64,000 nucleotides of DNA from Tatumella terrea (GTDB lineage: Bacteria; Pseudomonadota; Gammaproteobacteria; Enterobacterales; Enterobacteriaceae). The notes beneath the pieces are model-generated. The model was not told the DNA's origin. It saw nothing but the letters and a program-made list of their open reading frames with translations, and searched no databases. How positions within the stretch are numbered: position 1 is the stretch's first letter; every line of letters starts with the position of its first letter. Below, piece by piece: positions 52,767 through 62,219 of this stretch. Location: the NCBI RefSeq assembly GCF_039523755.1, contig NZ_BAAAFX010000013.1:1-64000 (forward strand), in the 5' to 3' direction. Position numbers and translations under genes: made by a program.

Positions 52767-54662
52767 ATGACCCAATCAAGTTATAACGCGGATGCTATTG
52801 AGGTACTGACCGGGCTTGAGCCTGTCCGTCGGCGACCGGGCATGTATACGGATACTGCGCGTCCTAACCATCTTGGACAGGAAGTCATTGATAACAGTAT
52901 CGATGAAGCGCTGGCCGGGCATGCGAAACGCGTCGAAGTGATTTTGCATGCGGATCAGTCGCTGGAAGTGATTGATGATGGCCGGGGGATGCCGGTCGAT
53001 ATCCACCCGGAAGAAGGGGTGCCGGCGATTGAATTAATTTTCTGTCGTTTGCATGCCGGGGGTAAGTTCTCGAATAAAAACTACCAGTTTTCCGGCGGAT
53101 TACACGGGGTCGGGATCTCGGTGGTGAACGCACTGTCGACCCGTGTTGAAGTTTCTGTTCGCCGTAACGGTGAAGTCTTCGCGATGGCCTTTGAAAACGG
53201 TGAAAAAGTCGAAGACTTACAGGTGGTCGGCACCGTCGGTCGCCGTAACAGCGGGACACGGGTTCACTTCTGGCCGGACGCCTCATTTTTTGACAGCCCG
53301 CGCTTTTCCGTCACCCGGCTGACCCATCTGCTGAAAGCGAAAGCGGTTCTCTGCCCCGGGGTGGAGATTATCTTCCGGGATAAAGCGGCTAATACGGAAC
53401 AACGCTGGCGTTATGAAGACGGTCTGACCGACTATCTGAAAGAGGCGGTGGATGGTCTGATCACCTTACCGGAACAACCGTTTGTCGGAACATTTTCCGG
53501 CGATACGGAAGCCGTGGACTGGGCCTTGCTCTGGCTACCGGAAGGCGGAGAGTTACTGACCGAGAGCTACGTTAACCTGATCCCGACAATGCAGGGCGGA
53601 ACGCACGTTAACGGACTGCGTCAGGGACTGCTGGATGCGATGCGCAACTTCTGTGAGTACCGCAATATCCTGCCGCGTGGCGTTAAACTGTCCGCCGAGG
53701 ATATCTGGGATCGCTGTGCTTATGTGTTATCGGTCAAAATGCAGGATCCGCAGTTTGCCGGTCAGACCAAAGAACGCCTTTCTTCACGTCAGTCTGCGGC
53801 CTTTGTTTCGGCAATTGTTAAGGATGCCTTTAGCCTGTGGCTGAACCAGAATGTTCAGCAGGCGGAACAACTGGCAGAGATGGCCATCAGTAGTGCTCAG
53901 CGCCGTATGCGTGCCGCCAAAAAAGTGGTGCGCAAAAAGATCACCAGCGGCCCGGCCCTGCCAGGCAAGCTTGCGGATTGCACGGCCCAGGATCTGAATA
54001 AGACCGAGCTGTTTCTGGTGGAAGGGGATTCCGCCGGCGGTTCGGCTAAACAGGCCCGGGATCGTGAGTATCAGGCGATTATGCCGCTGAAAGGGAAGAT
54101 CCTGAATACCTGGGAAGTCTCTTCCGATGAGGTCCTTGCTTCACAGGAAGTTCATGATATTTCTGTGGCGATTGGGATGGATCCGGACAGTGAAGACCTC
54201 AGCCTGCTGCGTTACGGCAAAATCTGTATCCTGGCGGATGCGGACTCCGACGGACTGCATATTGCTACCTTGTTGTGTGCATTGTTTGTCCGTCACTTTC
54301 CGGCACTGGTCCGTGGCGGCCATGTCTATGTTGCGATGCCGCCATTGTATCGTATTGATTTGGGGAAAGAAGTTTACTATGCCCTGGACGAAGACGAGAA
54401 AGCCGGTGTGCTGGAACAGCTGAAACGCAAGAAAGGCAAAGTGAATGTTCAGCGCTTCAAAGGGTTAGGTGAAATGAACCCGATGCAATTGCGTGAAACC
54501 ACACTGGACCCTAATACCCGCCGGCTGGTTCAGCTCTCTGTCGATGACAATGACAGGGAGGAAACCCTGAAGATTATGGATATGCTGCTGGCGAAGAAAC
54601 GTTCTGAAGACCGTCGTAACTGGTTGCAGGAACGGGGTGATAAAGCGGATATCGAAGTCTGA
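52767..54662 (+). CDS. parE: ParE, topoisomerase IV subunit B
   Basis: 631 residues (E. coli 630). ATPase subunit of topoisomerase IV, which unlinks daughter chromosomes. GHKL ATP-binding motifs: HLGQEVIDNSIDEA, DDGRGMPVDIHP, GGLHGVGISVVN. The TOPRIM domain carries LVEGDSAGGSAKQARDRE and ILADADSDGLHIATL with metal-binding Asp residues. It partners with ParC encoded at 58936. Last gene of the nudF-to-parE run; a 155-bp tandem repeat follows in the spacer. Confidence 0.99.
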   Translation: MTQSSYNADAIEVLTGLEPVRRRPGMYTDTARPNHLGQEVIDNSIDEALAGHAKRVEVILHADQSLEVIDDGRGMPVDIHPEEGVPAIELIFCRLHAGGKFSNKNYQFSGGLHGVGISVVNALSTRVEVSVRRNGEVFAMAFENGEKVEDLQVVGTVGRRNSGTRVHFWPDASFFDSPRFSVTRLTHLLKAKAVLCPGVEIIFRDKAANTEQRWRYEDGLTDYLKEAVDGLITLPEQPFVGTFSGDTEAVDWALLWLPEGGELLTESYVNLIPTMQGGTHVNGLRQGLLDAMRNFCEYRNILPRGVKLSAEDIWDRCAYVLSVKMQDPQFAGQTKERLSSRQSAAFVSAIVKDAFSLWLNQNVQQAEQLAEMAISSAQRRMRAAKKVVRKKITSGPALPGKLADCTAQDLNKTELFLVEGDSAGGSAKQARDREYQAIMPLKGKILNTWEVSSDEVLASQEVHDISVAIGMDPDSEDLSLLRYGKICILADADSDGLHIATLLCALFVRHFPALVRGGHVYVAMPPLYRIDLGKEVYYALDEDEKAGVLEQLKRKKGKVNVQRFKGLGEMNPMQLRETTLDPNTRRLVQLSVDDNDREETLKIMDMLLAKKRSEDRRNWLQERGDKADIEV

Positions 54663-55475
54663 ATACCGGCCAGGCAGACCGCTGTCTGGCATTGAGCCCC
54701 GCTGATATGGCCTTGCCGGGAGATCCTGGCAGGCCATCCCCGTATTATCACCGGCGTCCACTCCTCCGGTCTTTACTGAATCATTGATACCCGCTCTGCC
54801 AGCCGTCCTGAGTTATTACCGGCAGGATGAGCGGACTCATATCCTTGTTATTCCGTTTACTATCCACCCCGGCTCTGCCCGTCGGTATCAGTCGTCCGTT
54901 CGGGCCGTGGTTGTAATCCCTGAACACTCACTGAATCACCGATACCCGCTCAGCCAGCCGTCCTGAGTTATTACCGGCAGGATGAGCGGACTCATATCCT
55001 TGTTATTCCGTTTATTATCCACCCCGGCTTTGCCCGTCGGTATCAGTCGTCCGTTCGGGCCGTGGTTGTAATCCCTGAACACTCACTGAATCACCGATAC
55101 CCGCTCAGCCAGCCGTCCTGAGTTATTACCGGCCGGATCAGCGGATGTATTTCGTAAGTATTCATTGAATCACTCACCCCGGGTATCAGGTGACAGCCCG
55201 CATTAAAATCCTTAGTGATACCCTTCAGACGGACTCTTACCCTGTGTGCAGACGCATTTTATCTCCGTACCCACCGTGGTGCTTATCTTCCTGCCGAGGT
55301 CTGACTCCGGTGGCAGGGGGATCCCGCAGGGGAGGGCTGTTTTCGGGGGAAGACAGGCCACGACACAAGGCCCGGTCACAGCACAAGCCGTCCGGGGACA
55401 GATATCCCGTAAATTCACCGGAAGAGTGTTACGCATGTCTCTGCCGTCGGTGAAATCCCCCGCTATCTTTGGCGC
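54663..55475. other. 813-bp non-coding stretch between parE and an EamA gene
   Basis: The stretch lies between convergent stops. It starts with an imperfect GC-rich hairpin at about 54708-54736 (GGCCTTGCC opposite GGCAGGCC), then holds the 155-bp tandem repeats at 54777-55146, then 330 bp in which I see no gene. Small ORFs on both strands have no recognisable protein features. Confidence 0.6.
54777..55146. repeat. 155-bp tandem repeat, about 2.4 copies
   Basis: The landmark GATACCCGCT starts at 54786, 54941 and 55096, an exact 155-bp period. Two full units are nearly identical; the third stops after about 50 bp. The unit length is not a multiple of three and small ORFs change frame between copies, so it is not a protein repeat. 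It lies directly downstream of parE. Confidence 0.9.
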
Positions 55476-56393
55476 TTACAGTTCGGTTAACCGCCGGGCT
55501 GAGCGGTTGCGATCCGGGGCCAGAGTGATAAGCACCACGGAGAAAAGTATTAGCAGAGAGCCGATCCATTCGGGGAAGCCAAAAGGAACGCCCAGCAATA
55601 TCACCGACAGGAAAGCGCTGCTCAGCGGCTCCGCACAACTCAGAATACTGGCATTCTGGCTTCCGGTCAGATAAGCCCCTTTCAGGAACAGACTGAAAGT
55701 CAGTGCGGTACCGATCAGAATCAGATAACCCAGCGCCAGCCCGCCGGAAAGGCCCAGCATATGCAGATCCAGGCCCGGCAGATAAAAGGGTACCAGAACC
55801 GCACCAGCTATCAGCATACTGACGCCAGTGACAGACAATGTACCGAAACGGCGTATTAAGCCCGAAGAATAGCCGGCGTTAAACGCCGCCGCGCAGGCGG
55901 AAATCAATCCCCACATCAGGCCAGAAACAGAAAGCTGTAATGATGTCAGATGCCCCTTTGTTGCCATTAACAGGGTGCCTGCCAGTGAGGTCATGACTGC
56001 AATACAAATCATTGCTCCCGGTAATTTCCGGCGAACAACAACGTTGTACAGGACCAGTACGACAGGGGCCAGAAACTGTAAGATGGTAGCGGTCGCGGCA
56101 TTGGTCTTCTCTATAGTGACCAGGAAGGAGAGCTGTATCATCAGCGTCCCGAACAGACTAAAAATAATCAGCCTGCTTACTGTCGCCCGTTCACGAAACA
56201 TTTTCCCCGGCTGACCGCCCTGTAACCGGCCCAGCAGTGTCAGGATCAGACCGGAAAACAGTAGCCGGATCATGGTGACCGCGCCGGGAGTCAGAGGATA
56301 AGACCGGAAAAGGTACTGGGCACTGACCCCGGAACTTCCCCACAGCGTCGCAGCCAGCAGAACCAGATAAACTCCCTGACGAGATGTATTCAT
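55476..56393 (-). CDS. EamA/DMT-family transporter
   Basis: 305 residues with about ten hydrophobic segments in two repeated halves, the drug/metabolite transporter (EamA/RhaT) layout. It starts MNTSRQGVYLVLLAATLWGS; the SSGVSAQYLFR and TNAATATILQFLAPV motifs belong to the first EamA domain and ALTFSLFLKGAYLTGSQNASI to the second. It probably exports a small metabolite. The ATG at 56393 is chosen; an upstream one adds 14 residues without support. It is divergent from a LysR gene, its likely regulator. Confidence 0.85.
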   Translation of the reverse strand: MNTSRQGVYLVLLAATLWGSSGVSAQYLFRSYPLTPGAVTMIRLLFSGLILTLLGRLQGGQPGKMFRERATVSRLIIFSLFGTLMIQLSFLVTIEKTNAATATILQFLAPVVLVLYNVVVRRKLPGAMICIAVMTSLAGTLLMATKGHLTSLQLSVSGLMWGLISACAAAFNAGYSSGLIRRFGTLSVTGVSMLIAGAVLVPFYLPGLDLHMLGLSGGLALGYLILIGTALTFSLFLKGAYLTGSQNASILSCAEPLSSAFLSVILLGVPFGFPEWIGSLLILFSVVLITLAPDRNRSARRLTEL

Positions 56394-56812
56394 TAATTTT
56401 GTACAAACCCTTGCGTAAAAAAGTATAGAAACCATTTTCTGGCGTCAGTGTCACGTCAGCATCAGCCTGTCTGATAAATACAGAGTCTGGTTTTGCATCT
56501 CCTGAGTCTGTTAAACAATTATTGTCCCCTCAGGGGACCCGGGTAAAGTATGTTTATACGGGAAATAAAAGTCATTGTGATAATTGCCAGCAACACGGCG
56601 GCGATGGATCAGGTCAGCATGAGGCTGACGTCATGAAAAGACAACGCCAGCCCAACGGCGAGCGGTCAGGGGAAGTGGTGAGCAGGTATATTGTGCGGGC
56701 TCTCTGGTCACCGTGGGCCTGCTGATGGCAAACTCGGCACGATAAGTACTAATGACAGCCTGCCAGGTCACTCCGGCCTGAGGTATGGCGGGAACCTGCC
56801 GGGAAACAATGA
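56394..56812. promoter_or_regulatory. 419-bp divergent spacer of EamA and LysR genes
   Basis: No recognisable gene. It must contain both promoters and presumably the operator of the LysR regulator, since LysR genes usually control the divergent neighbour. I did not find an unambiguous T-N11-A palindrome. Confidence 0.45.
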
Positions 56813-57736
56813 ATGAAAGTGACTCTTGAGGATATGCGCATCTGGATAGCTGTCGTGGACAGTGGCTCGATCACGGCCGCCGCCGCACAGCTGGATATGA
56901 CTTCGTCGACAGTCAGCAGAACACTGAGCCGCCTGGAGCGTAAGCTCGAAACCGCCCTGATGTTACGTACGACCCGCAGAATGGCGCTGACACCGGAAGG
57001 GACCTTATTTCTGCAGCGGGCCCGTGAAATCGTGTCTGCCATGGAATCTGCCGAAGATGAGCTGGCGATCCGCCGGGAAACCCCTGCGGGGAGATTACGC
57101 ATCAACACCGCACCTTCGTTTATGCAGCATGTCATTGTGCCGTTTATTGGCGGATTTATGGAAAAATATCCGCAGATTGAACCTGAACTGGCCACGGACG
57201 ATTTACCCATAGATCTGCTGGAGCAGCAAACAGATATCGCTATCCGGATGGGCGTATTACCGGATTCGGGGATCCATGCCCGGTTACTGGGGTACAGCCC
57301 GTTACGGTTATTTGCCAGTCCGGACTATCTCCGCCGCTATGGTATGCCGCGGCACAGTGACCAGCTTAGTCAGCACCGCACACTGGGGTTTACCCAGCCG
57401 GCCGTGCACAATCACTGGCCGGTACTGACTGCGCAGAATGAACTTTTGCAGGTGACGCCGACCTTACGGGCCTCGAGCGGAGAAACCATTTTGCAGCTGG
57501 CGATTGCCGGACAAGGGATAGCCCGGCTCTCGGACTTTGCTTCTGCCTCTGCGCTACGTCAGGGGCTGCTGGTTCCGGTACTGGAAAACGTTCTGCATCC
57601 TATGCATCTTCCGGTACATGCGGTGTATTACCGCAATGCCTCTCTGGCGGTGCGGGTTCGCTGTTTTCTAGATTATCTGCAACAGACCGTACATCAGCAC
57701 GGTCTGTTAGTGAACGCCTCACCGTCAGTCAGTTAA
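56813..57736 (+). CDS. LysR-family transcriptional regulator
   Basis: 307 residues. The N-terminal winged helix is LysR-typical: MRIWIAVVDSGSITAAAAQL, then MTSSTVSRTLSRLERKLE as recognition and wing, LMLRTTRRMALTPEG. The rest is a two-lobed periplasmic-binding-like effector domain (LRINTAPSFMQHVIVPFI, DIAIRMG, ASSGETILQLAIAGQGIA), of the CrgA/DmlR-like group. It is divergent from the EamA gene, and its 3' end overlaps the mdaB 3' end by eight bases. Effector unknown; a quinone or aromatic signal would fit the neighbours but is speculation. Confidence 0.88.
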   Translation: MKVTLEDMRIWIAVVDSGSITAAAAQLDMTSSTVSRTLSRLERKLETALMLRTTRRMALTPEGTLFLQRAREIVSAMESAEDELAIRRETPAGRLRINTAPSFMQHVIVPFIGGFMEKYPQIEPELATDDLPIDLLEQQTDIAIRMGVLPDSGIHARLLGYSPLRLFASPDYLRRYGMPRHSDQLSQHRTLGFTQPAVHNHWPVLTAQNELLQVTPTLRASSGETILQLAIAGQGIARLSDFASASALRQGLLVPVLENVLHPMHLPVHAVYYRNASLAVRVRCFLDYLQQTVHQHGLLVNASPSVS

Positions 57737-58310
57737 ATACTGTCTGTAAGTGCTGCTGGTATTGCGAGATATACAGCGGTACTTGCGGGTCTTTAATGAC
57801 ATCGTTACAGATAAAGGTCGGTAACGGACTCATCCCCAGGAACTGACAGGCTTTATGGGAATGCAGATATACGCCATCGACCCCGACACCTTCAAAGAAT
57901 TGCTGCGGATCGGTGAAGGCTTCCAGCGGGGCATTCCATGTCAGAGATAACATGTATTTTTTACCCTGCAGCAGTCCACCGGAACCGTATTTTTTGCTGC
58001 TGTCTTCGCGGCTTCGCCCGTCACTGGCATACAGACGGCCATGACCATAGGTAAAGACTTCGTCGATATATTTTTTAACGGTCCAGGGTTCACCCATCCA
58101 CCAGCCTGGCATCTGGAAAATAACCACATCATGGCTGACGAATTTATCGATTTCTGCCTCGATCTCGTAGCCCTGATCGATTCGTGTGACGGAGACCTGA
58201 TGACCAAGACGACGAAGCTCTGCTGCTCCTTCTTCACTCAGGGTGTGATTTAATCGTCCGGCGGAGTGACCGAAAGTGGTGCCTCCATCAATGATCAGGA
58301 TCTGACTCAT
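57729..58310 (-). CDS. mdaB: MdaB, NAD(P)H:quinone oxidoreductase
   Basis: 193 residues, as in E. coli MdaB. A flavodoxin-fold FAD enzyme that reduces quinones by two electrons and protects against redox cycling. Family blocks are ILIIDGGTTFGHSAG, FQMPGWWMGEPWTVKKYID, YGHGRLYASDGRSREDSSKK, GKKYMLSLTWNAPLEAFTD and VYLHSHKACQFLGM. GAGGAA lies before the ATG. It occupies the E. coli position between parE and parC, although the qseBC genes seen near mdaB in E. coli are absent. Two 19-bp direct repeats lie upstream. Confidence 0.94.
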   Translation of the reverse strand: MSQILIIDGGTTFGHSAGRLNHTLSEEGAAELRRLGHQVSVTRIDQGYEIEAEIDKFVSHDVVIFQMPGWWMGEPWTVKKYIDEVFTYGHGRLYASDGRSREDSSKKYGSGGLLQGKKYMLSLTWNAPLEAFTDPQQFFEGVGVDGVYLHSHKACQFLGMSPLPTFICNDVIKDPQVPLYISQYQQHLQTVFN

Positions 58311-58338
58311 ACGTGTTTCCTCATTAAGTATTTTTACG

Positions 58339-58376
58339 CATTATGGTCTCTGTGAATCATTATGGTGTCTGTGAGT
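58339..58376 (-). promoter_or_regulatory. two 19-bp direct repeats upstream of mdaB
   Basis: CATTATGGTCTCTGTGAAT (58339-58357) is followed at once by a copy with two changes (58358-58376). On the minus strand each ends in CCATAATG, which contains a possible -10 (CATAAT). The position 29 bp before the mdaB start suggests an operator or a duplicated promoter element. Confidence 0.5.
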
Positions 58377-58935
58377 GAGGAAAAAAACCCGACATACCGC
58401 ACAAGAATTTTGCCGCTGGTGCAATAATCCTGCGGCATACCTGCGATCCTTCGACCGCAGCTCGCCGTCATCCCTGCCCGGTGGCCTGGTCAGGTAACTT
58501 TCAGCCCGTAAGCTGACCTTGTGCATCCGCGAGAGAAGGCTTTGCCGGCAGGGAGATGCTTATCGTCCCCCTTCCGGCAGAGATAACCGCGATGTCCCCC
58601 CTGACCGCCACGGGATTGATCCCGAAACGGGTTACCGGTCTGAGTATAGCGGCGGGACAGCGGCTATAATGATGACCTCCGCCGGTCCGGCCGGAAATCA
58701 ATGGCGGAAAGGGTATCGTAATAAACCGATCCTTATGCTCAGGCCGGGGACACAAAGAGAGTCTGCTGACGGGGCAGTCACGGCGTTTTCCGCCGCTCAG
58801 CGGTCGGTGTGAAAAACCTTCCGGTGCTGCCTCCTGTTAGTCCCTGTGACTAAGCCCGGTGAATAATGTACTATCCCCGCCAGATAACCGCCAAAGACTG
58901 GTGTCTGGCTGGCCGCGAAGTGAGGATTGATTAAG
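58377..58935. other. gene-free 559-bp stretch before parC
   Basis: ORFs of 84 and 97 codons exist on opposite strands but neither resembles a protein or has a ribosome site. A perfect inverted repeat, TTAGTC-CCTGT-GACTAA, lies at 58837-58853 and is followed by an AATAATGTACTATCC segment that could hold the parC -10. The rest shows nothing recognisable. Confidence 0.5.
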
Positions 58936-61224
58936 ATGAGCGACATGACCCGGGACGGCACTGAACGTCTCGCATTGCATAAATTTACGGAAAACGCATA
59001 CCTGAACTATTCCATGTACGTCATCATGGACAGGGCGCTGCCCTATATCGGTGACGGACTGAAGCCGGTTCAGCGGCGTATCATCTATGCAATGTCTGAG
59101 CTGGGGTTGAATGCCAGTGCCAAATTTAAAAAATCAGCGCGTACAGTCGGGGATGTGTTAGGTAAATATCATCCGCATGGCGACAGTGCCTGTTATGAAG
59201 CGATGGTCCTGATGGCTCAGCCCTTTTCCTACCGTTATCCGCTGGTGGATGGCCAGGGGAACTGGGGAGCACCGGATGATCCTAAGTCCTTTGCCGCAAT
59301 GCGTTATACCGAATCACGGTTATCGAAATATGCGGAAATCCTGCTCAGTGAACTGGGGCAGGGCACGGTCGACTATGTACCTAACTTTGACGGTACGCTG
59401 GAAGAACCGAAAATGCTGCCCGCCCGGTTACCGAATATCCTGCTGAACGGGACGACCGGTATCGCGGTGGGGATGGCCACCGATATTCCGCCACATAACC
59501 TGCGGGAAGTCGCCAATGCGGCCATTGCACTGATCGAACGCCCCTCGACTACACTGGATGAGCTGCTGGATATCGTGCAGGGCCCGGATTTCCCGACCGA
59601 TGCCGAAATCATCACTCCGCGCAGCGAGATCCGAAAAATCTATGCCAGCGGACGCGGCAGTGTCCGGCAACGGGCGGTCTGGAAAAAAGAAGATGGCGAA
59701 ATCGTCATTTCTGCACTGCCGCATCAGGTCTCCGGGGCCAGAGTCCTGGAACAGATTGCGACCCAGATGCGTAATAAGAAGCTGCCGATGGTGGAGGATC
59801 TGCGTGATGAGTCTGATCATGAAAATCCGACCCGGCTGGTGGTTGTGCCGCGTTCTAACCGTGTCGATGCAGAGCAGGTGATGAATCATCTGTTCGCCAC
59901 CACGGATCTCGAAAAAAGTTACCGCATCAACCTGAACATGATAGGCCTGGACAACCGGCCGGCGGTAAAAGATCTGCGGGAAATTCTGAGCGAATGGCTG
60001 GTTTATCGCCGTGAAACGGTGCGTAAGCGTCTGAACTTCCGGCTGGATAAAATTCTGCGCCGGTTAAATATCCTGGCCGGTTTGCTGGTCGCCTTCCTGA
60101 ATATCGACGAAGTGATCGATATTATTCGTACAGAAGATGCCCCGAAACCGGTACTGATGTCGCGTTTTGAACTGAATGATATTCAGGCAGAAGCGATACT
60201 CGAGTTGAAGTTACGTCACCTGGCGAAACTCGAAGAGATCAAAATCCGTGGTGAGCAGGATGAGCTGGCGAAAGAGCGTGATGAGCTCCAGGCTTTACTG
60301 GCGTCAGAACGAAAGATGAACACACTCCTGAAAAAAGAGCTACAGGCCGACAGTAAAACCTATGGTGATGACCGCCGCTCTCCGCTGTGTGAACGTTCAG
60401 AAGCGAAAGCGATCAGTGAAACGGAACTGGTGCCTTCCGAGCCGGTGACGATCGTTCTTTCGCGGATGGGGTGGGTCAGAAGTGCGAAAGGCCATGATAT
60501 CGATCCGGCCGGGCTGAATTATAAATCCGGTGACAGTTATCTGGCTTCCGCCCGCGGGAAGAGTAATCTCCCTGTCTCCTTTATCGATTCCAGTGGACGA
60601 AGCTATACCCTTGATCCGAACACCTTACCTTCGGCACGAGGCCAGGGAGAACCACTGACCGGCAAGCTGACACTGCCGCCAGGGGCGACCATGGAACATG
60701 TGCTGATGGAGGCGGACGATCAGCGCTTGCTGATGGCCTCGGATGCCGGCTATGGCTTTATCTGTAATTTCAGTGACCTGCAGTCGCGTAACCGTGCCGG
60801 TAAAGCCTTACTGTCACTGCCGGCCAATGGCAAAGTAATGGCACCGCTGGCGGTACATCATGATGACGACATGCTGCTGGCGATCTCTTCTGCGGGCCGG
60901 ATGCTGATGTTCCCGGTCACTGATCTGCCCGCGTTATCCAAAGGAAAGGGCAATAAAATTATCTCTATTCCGGCGGCCGAAGCGGCCGAAGGGAAAGATA
61001 ATCTTGCCTGGTTACTCCTGCTGCCGCCGGGCAGTGTAGTGACGTTATATGTCGGAAAACGCAAACTGACACTGCGTGAAGAGGATCTGCAAAAATTCAG
61101 AACTGAACGCGGACGCCGCGGTACCTTGCTGCCTCGCGGATTACAGCGTATTGATCGGGTGGAAGTCGATGCGCCGTCACGAGGCGCAGAGGGTGATGCC
61201 GACAGTGAGTCTTCTGAGAATTAA
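58936..61224 (+). CDS. parC: ParC, topoisomerase IV subunit A
   Basis: 762 residues (E. coli 752). DNA-cleaving subunit of topoisomerase IV. The active-site Tyr124 is in AAMRYTES (Tyr120 in E. coli); an insertion of four residues near the start (TRDG) shifts numbering. The quinolone-resistance region reads HPHGDSACYEAM with Ser84 and Glu88, equal to wild-type Ser80 and Glu84. The C-terminal beta-pinwheel domain contains the repeats QMGWVRSAKGHDID-like, LLMASDAGYGF and AISSAGRMLMFPV. The ATG at 58936 is preferred over an in-frame TTG nine bases before; AGGA lies upstream. Confidence 0.98.
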   Translation: MSDMTRDGTERLALHKFTENAYLNYSMYVIMDRALPYIGDGLKPVQRRIIYAMSELGLNASAKFKKSARTVGDVLGKYHPHGDSACYEAMVLMAQPFSYRYPLVDGQGNWGAPDDPKSFAAMRYTESRLSKYAEILLSELGQGTVDYVPNFDGTLEEPKMLPARLPNILLNGTTGIAVGMATDIPPHNLREVANAAIALIERPSTTLDELLDIVQGPDFPTDAEIITPRSEIRKIYASGRGSVRQRAVWKKEDGEIVISALPHQVSGARVLEQIATQMRNKKLPMVEDLRDESDHENPTRLVVVPRSNRVDAEQVMNHLFATTDLEKSYRINLNMIGLDNRPAVKDLREILSEWLVYRRETVRKRLNFRLDKILRRLNILAGLLVAFLNIDEVIDIIRTEDAPKPVLMSRFELNDIQAEAILELKLRHLAKLEEIKIRGEQDELAKERDELQALLASERKMNTLLKKELQADSKTYGDDRRSPLCERSEAKAISETELVPSEPVTIVLSRMGWVRSAKGHDIDPAGLNYKSGDSYLASARGKSNLPVSFIDSSGRSYTLDPNTLPSARGQGEPLTGKLTLPPGATMEHVLMEADDQRLLMASDAGYGFICNFSDLQSRNRAGKALLSLPANGKVMAPLAVHHDDDMLLAISSAGRMLMFPVTDLPALSKGKGNKIISIPAAEAAEGKDNLAWLLLLPPGSVVTLYVGKRKLTLREEDLQKFRTERGRRGTLLPRGLQRIDRVEVDAPSRGAEGDADSESSEN

Positions 61225-61391
61225 CCGATTGATATTTCTGCCGGCAGATTCTGCGAACCTGAAAAAAAACGTTATACTTGCCGGCTGAAAAAGTATATCA
61301 GGGTAACCACAGCACTGACCGACGGCCAGAGCTGTGATATTCAGGCCTGCCTTCAGGATGCTGCGGGGGCGGCCACTATTACGAGGTTGTT

Positions 61392-62129
61392 ATGCTGTTA
61401 GTTCTGCGCGCCCTTTTCGTTTTTATTTACTCGGTCATCGTCTGTGTCGGAGGATGCCTGTGGTGTTGCTTCTCTCCCCGTAATCCTCGCCACGTCGCGA
61501 CTTTTGCTCATGCCTTTGGCTGGCTGCACAATATTTTCGGTGTGCGGATAGAGTCCCGGAAACCGGAAGGGGCTGACAAGATCGGGAATGCTATCTATAT
61601 TGCTAATCACCAGAATAATTATGACATGATCACTGCGGCCAATATGGTCCAGTCGCCCACCGTCACCATTGGCAAAAAAAGTCTGGTGTGGATCCCTTTT
61701 TTCGGACCGCTTTACTGGCTGACCGGTAATTTGCTGATCGACCGCGATAATAAAAATAAAGCCCACGACACTATCAGTGACCTGGTTGAACAGTTTAAGA
61801 AAAAAGAGATCTCGTTCTGGATGTTCCCGGAAGGAACCCGTAGCCGTGGCCGTGGTTTGCTGCCGTTTAAAACCGGGGCATTTCATGCCGCTATTGCCGC
61901 CGGCGTTCCGGTGATCCCTATTGTTGTTTCAGATACCCATAATAAAATTAAACTCAATCGCTGGAATAATGGTCTGGTGATTGTGGAGATGCTGCCACCG
62001 GTAGATATCAAACAGTTTGAAGGTCAGTCTGCCAGGAAACTGGCGACCCATTGCCGTGAACTTATGGCAACCAGACTGGAAGAGCTGAATGCAGAGATTG
62101 CCCGTCGCAGTCAGGAAAAACCTGAATAA
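61392..62129 (+). CDS. plsC: PlsC, 1-acyl-sn-glycerol-3-phosphate acyltransferase
   Basis: 245 residues, as in E. coli. It adds the second acyl chain to lysophosphatidic acid to form phosphatidic acid at the inner membrane, the step after PlsY (also in this window) or PlsB. The catalytic NHQNNYD (HX4D) and the phosphate-binding FPEGTRSRGRG are present, with an N-terminal membrane segment. GAGG precedes the ATG. It follows parC by 167 bp; a TATACT at about 61273 in the spacer could be its -10. Confidence 0.97.
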   Translation: MLLVLRALFVFIYSVIVCVGGCLWCCFSPRNPRHVATFAHAFGWLHNIFGVRIESRKPEGADKIGNAIYIANHQNNYDMITAANMVQSPTVTIGKKSLVWIPFFGPLYWLTGNLLIDRDNKNKAHDTISDLVEQFKKKEISFWMFPEGTRSRGRGLLPFKTGAFHAAIAAGVPVIPIVVSDTHNKIKLNRWNNGLVIVEMLPPVDIKQFEGQSARKLATHCRELMATRLEELNAEIARRSQEKPE

Positions 62130-62219
62130 CCTGACAGCTGGCTGAAGCGTTCAGAAATATGTGTGTCGTTTGTCGTGGTATAACGCCGCTGGCGTTATCA
62201 GTATAAGGTCAGAAGTATT

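Noticed and set aside
54784..55453. Small ORFs in the parE-EamA spacer
   Set aside because: They are products of the 155-bp repeat and random open frames; the period is not a multiple of three and no family is recognisable.
58501..58812. 84-codon minus and 97-codon plus ORFs before parC
   Set aside because: They overlap each other, lack ribosome sites and show no recognisable protein pattern.
61225..61391. Factor-independent terminator after parC
   Set aside because: No stem followed by a T-run was found; the A-run at about 61262 is not attached to a hairpin.
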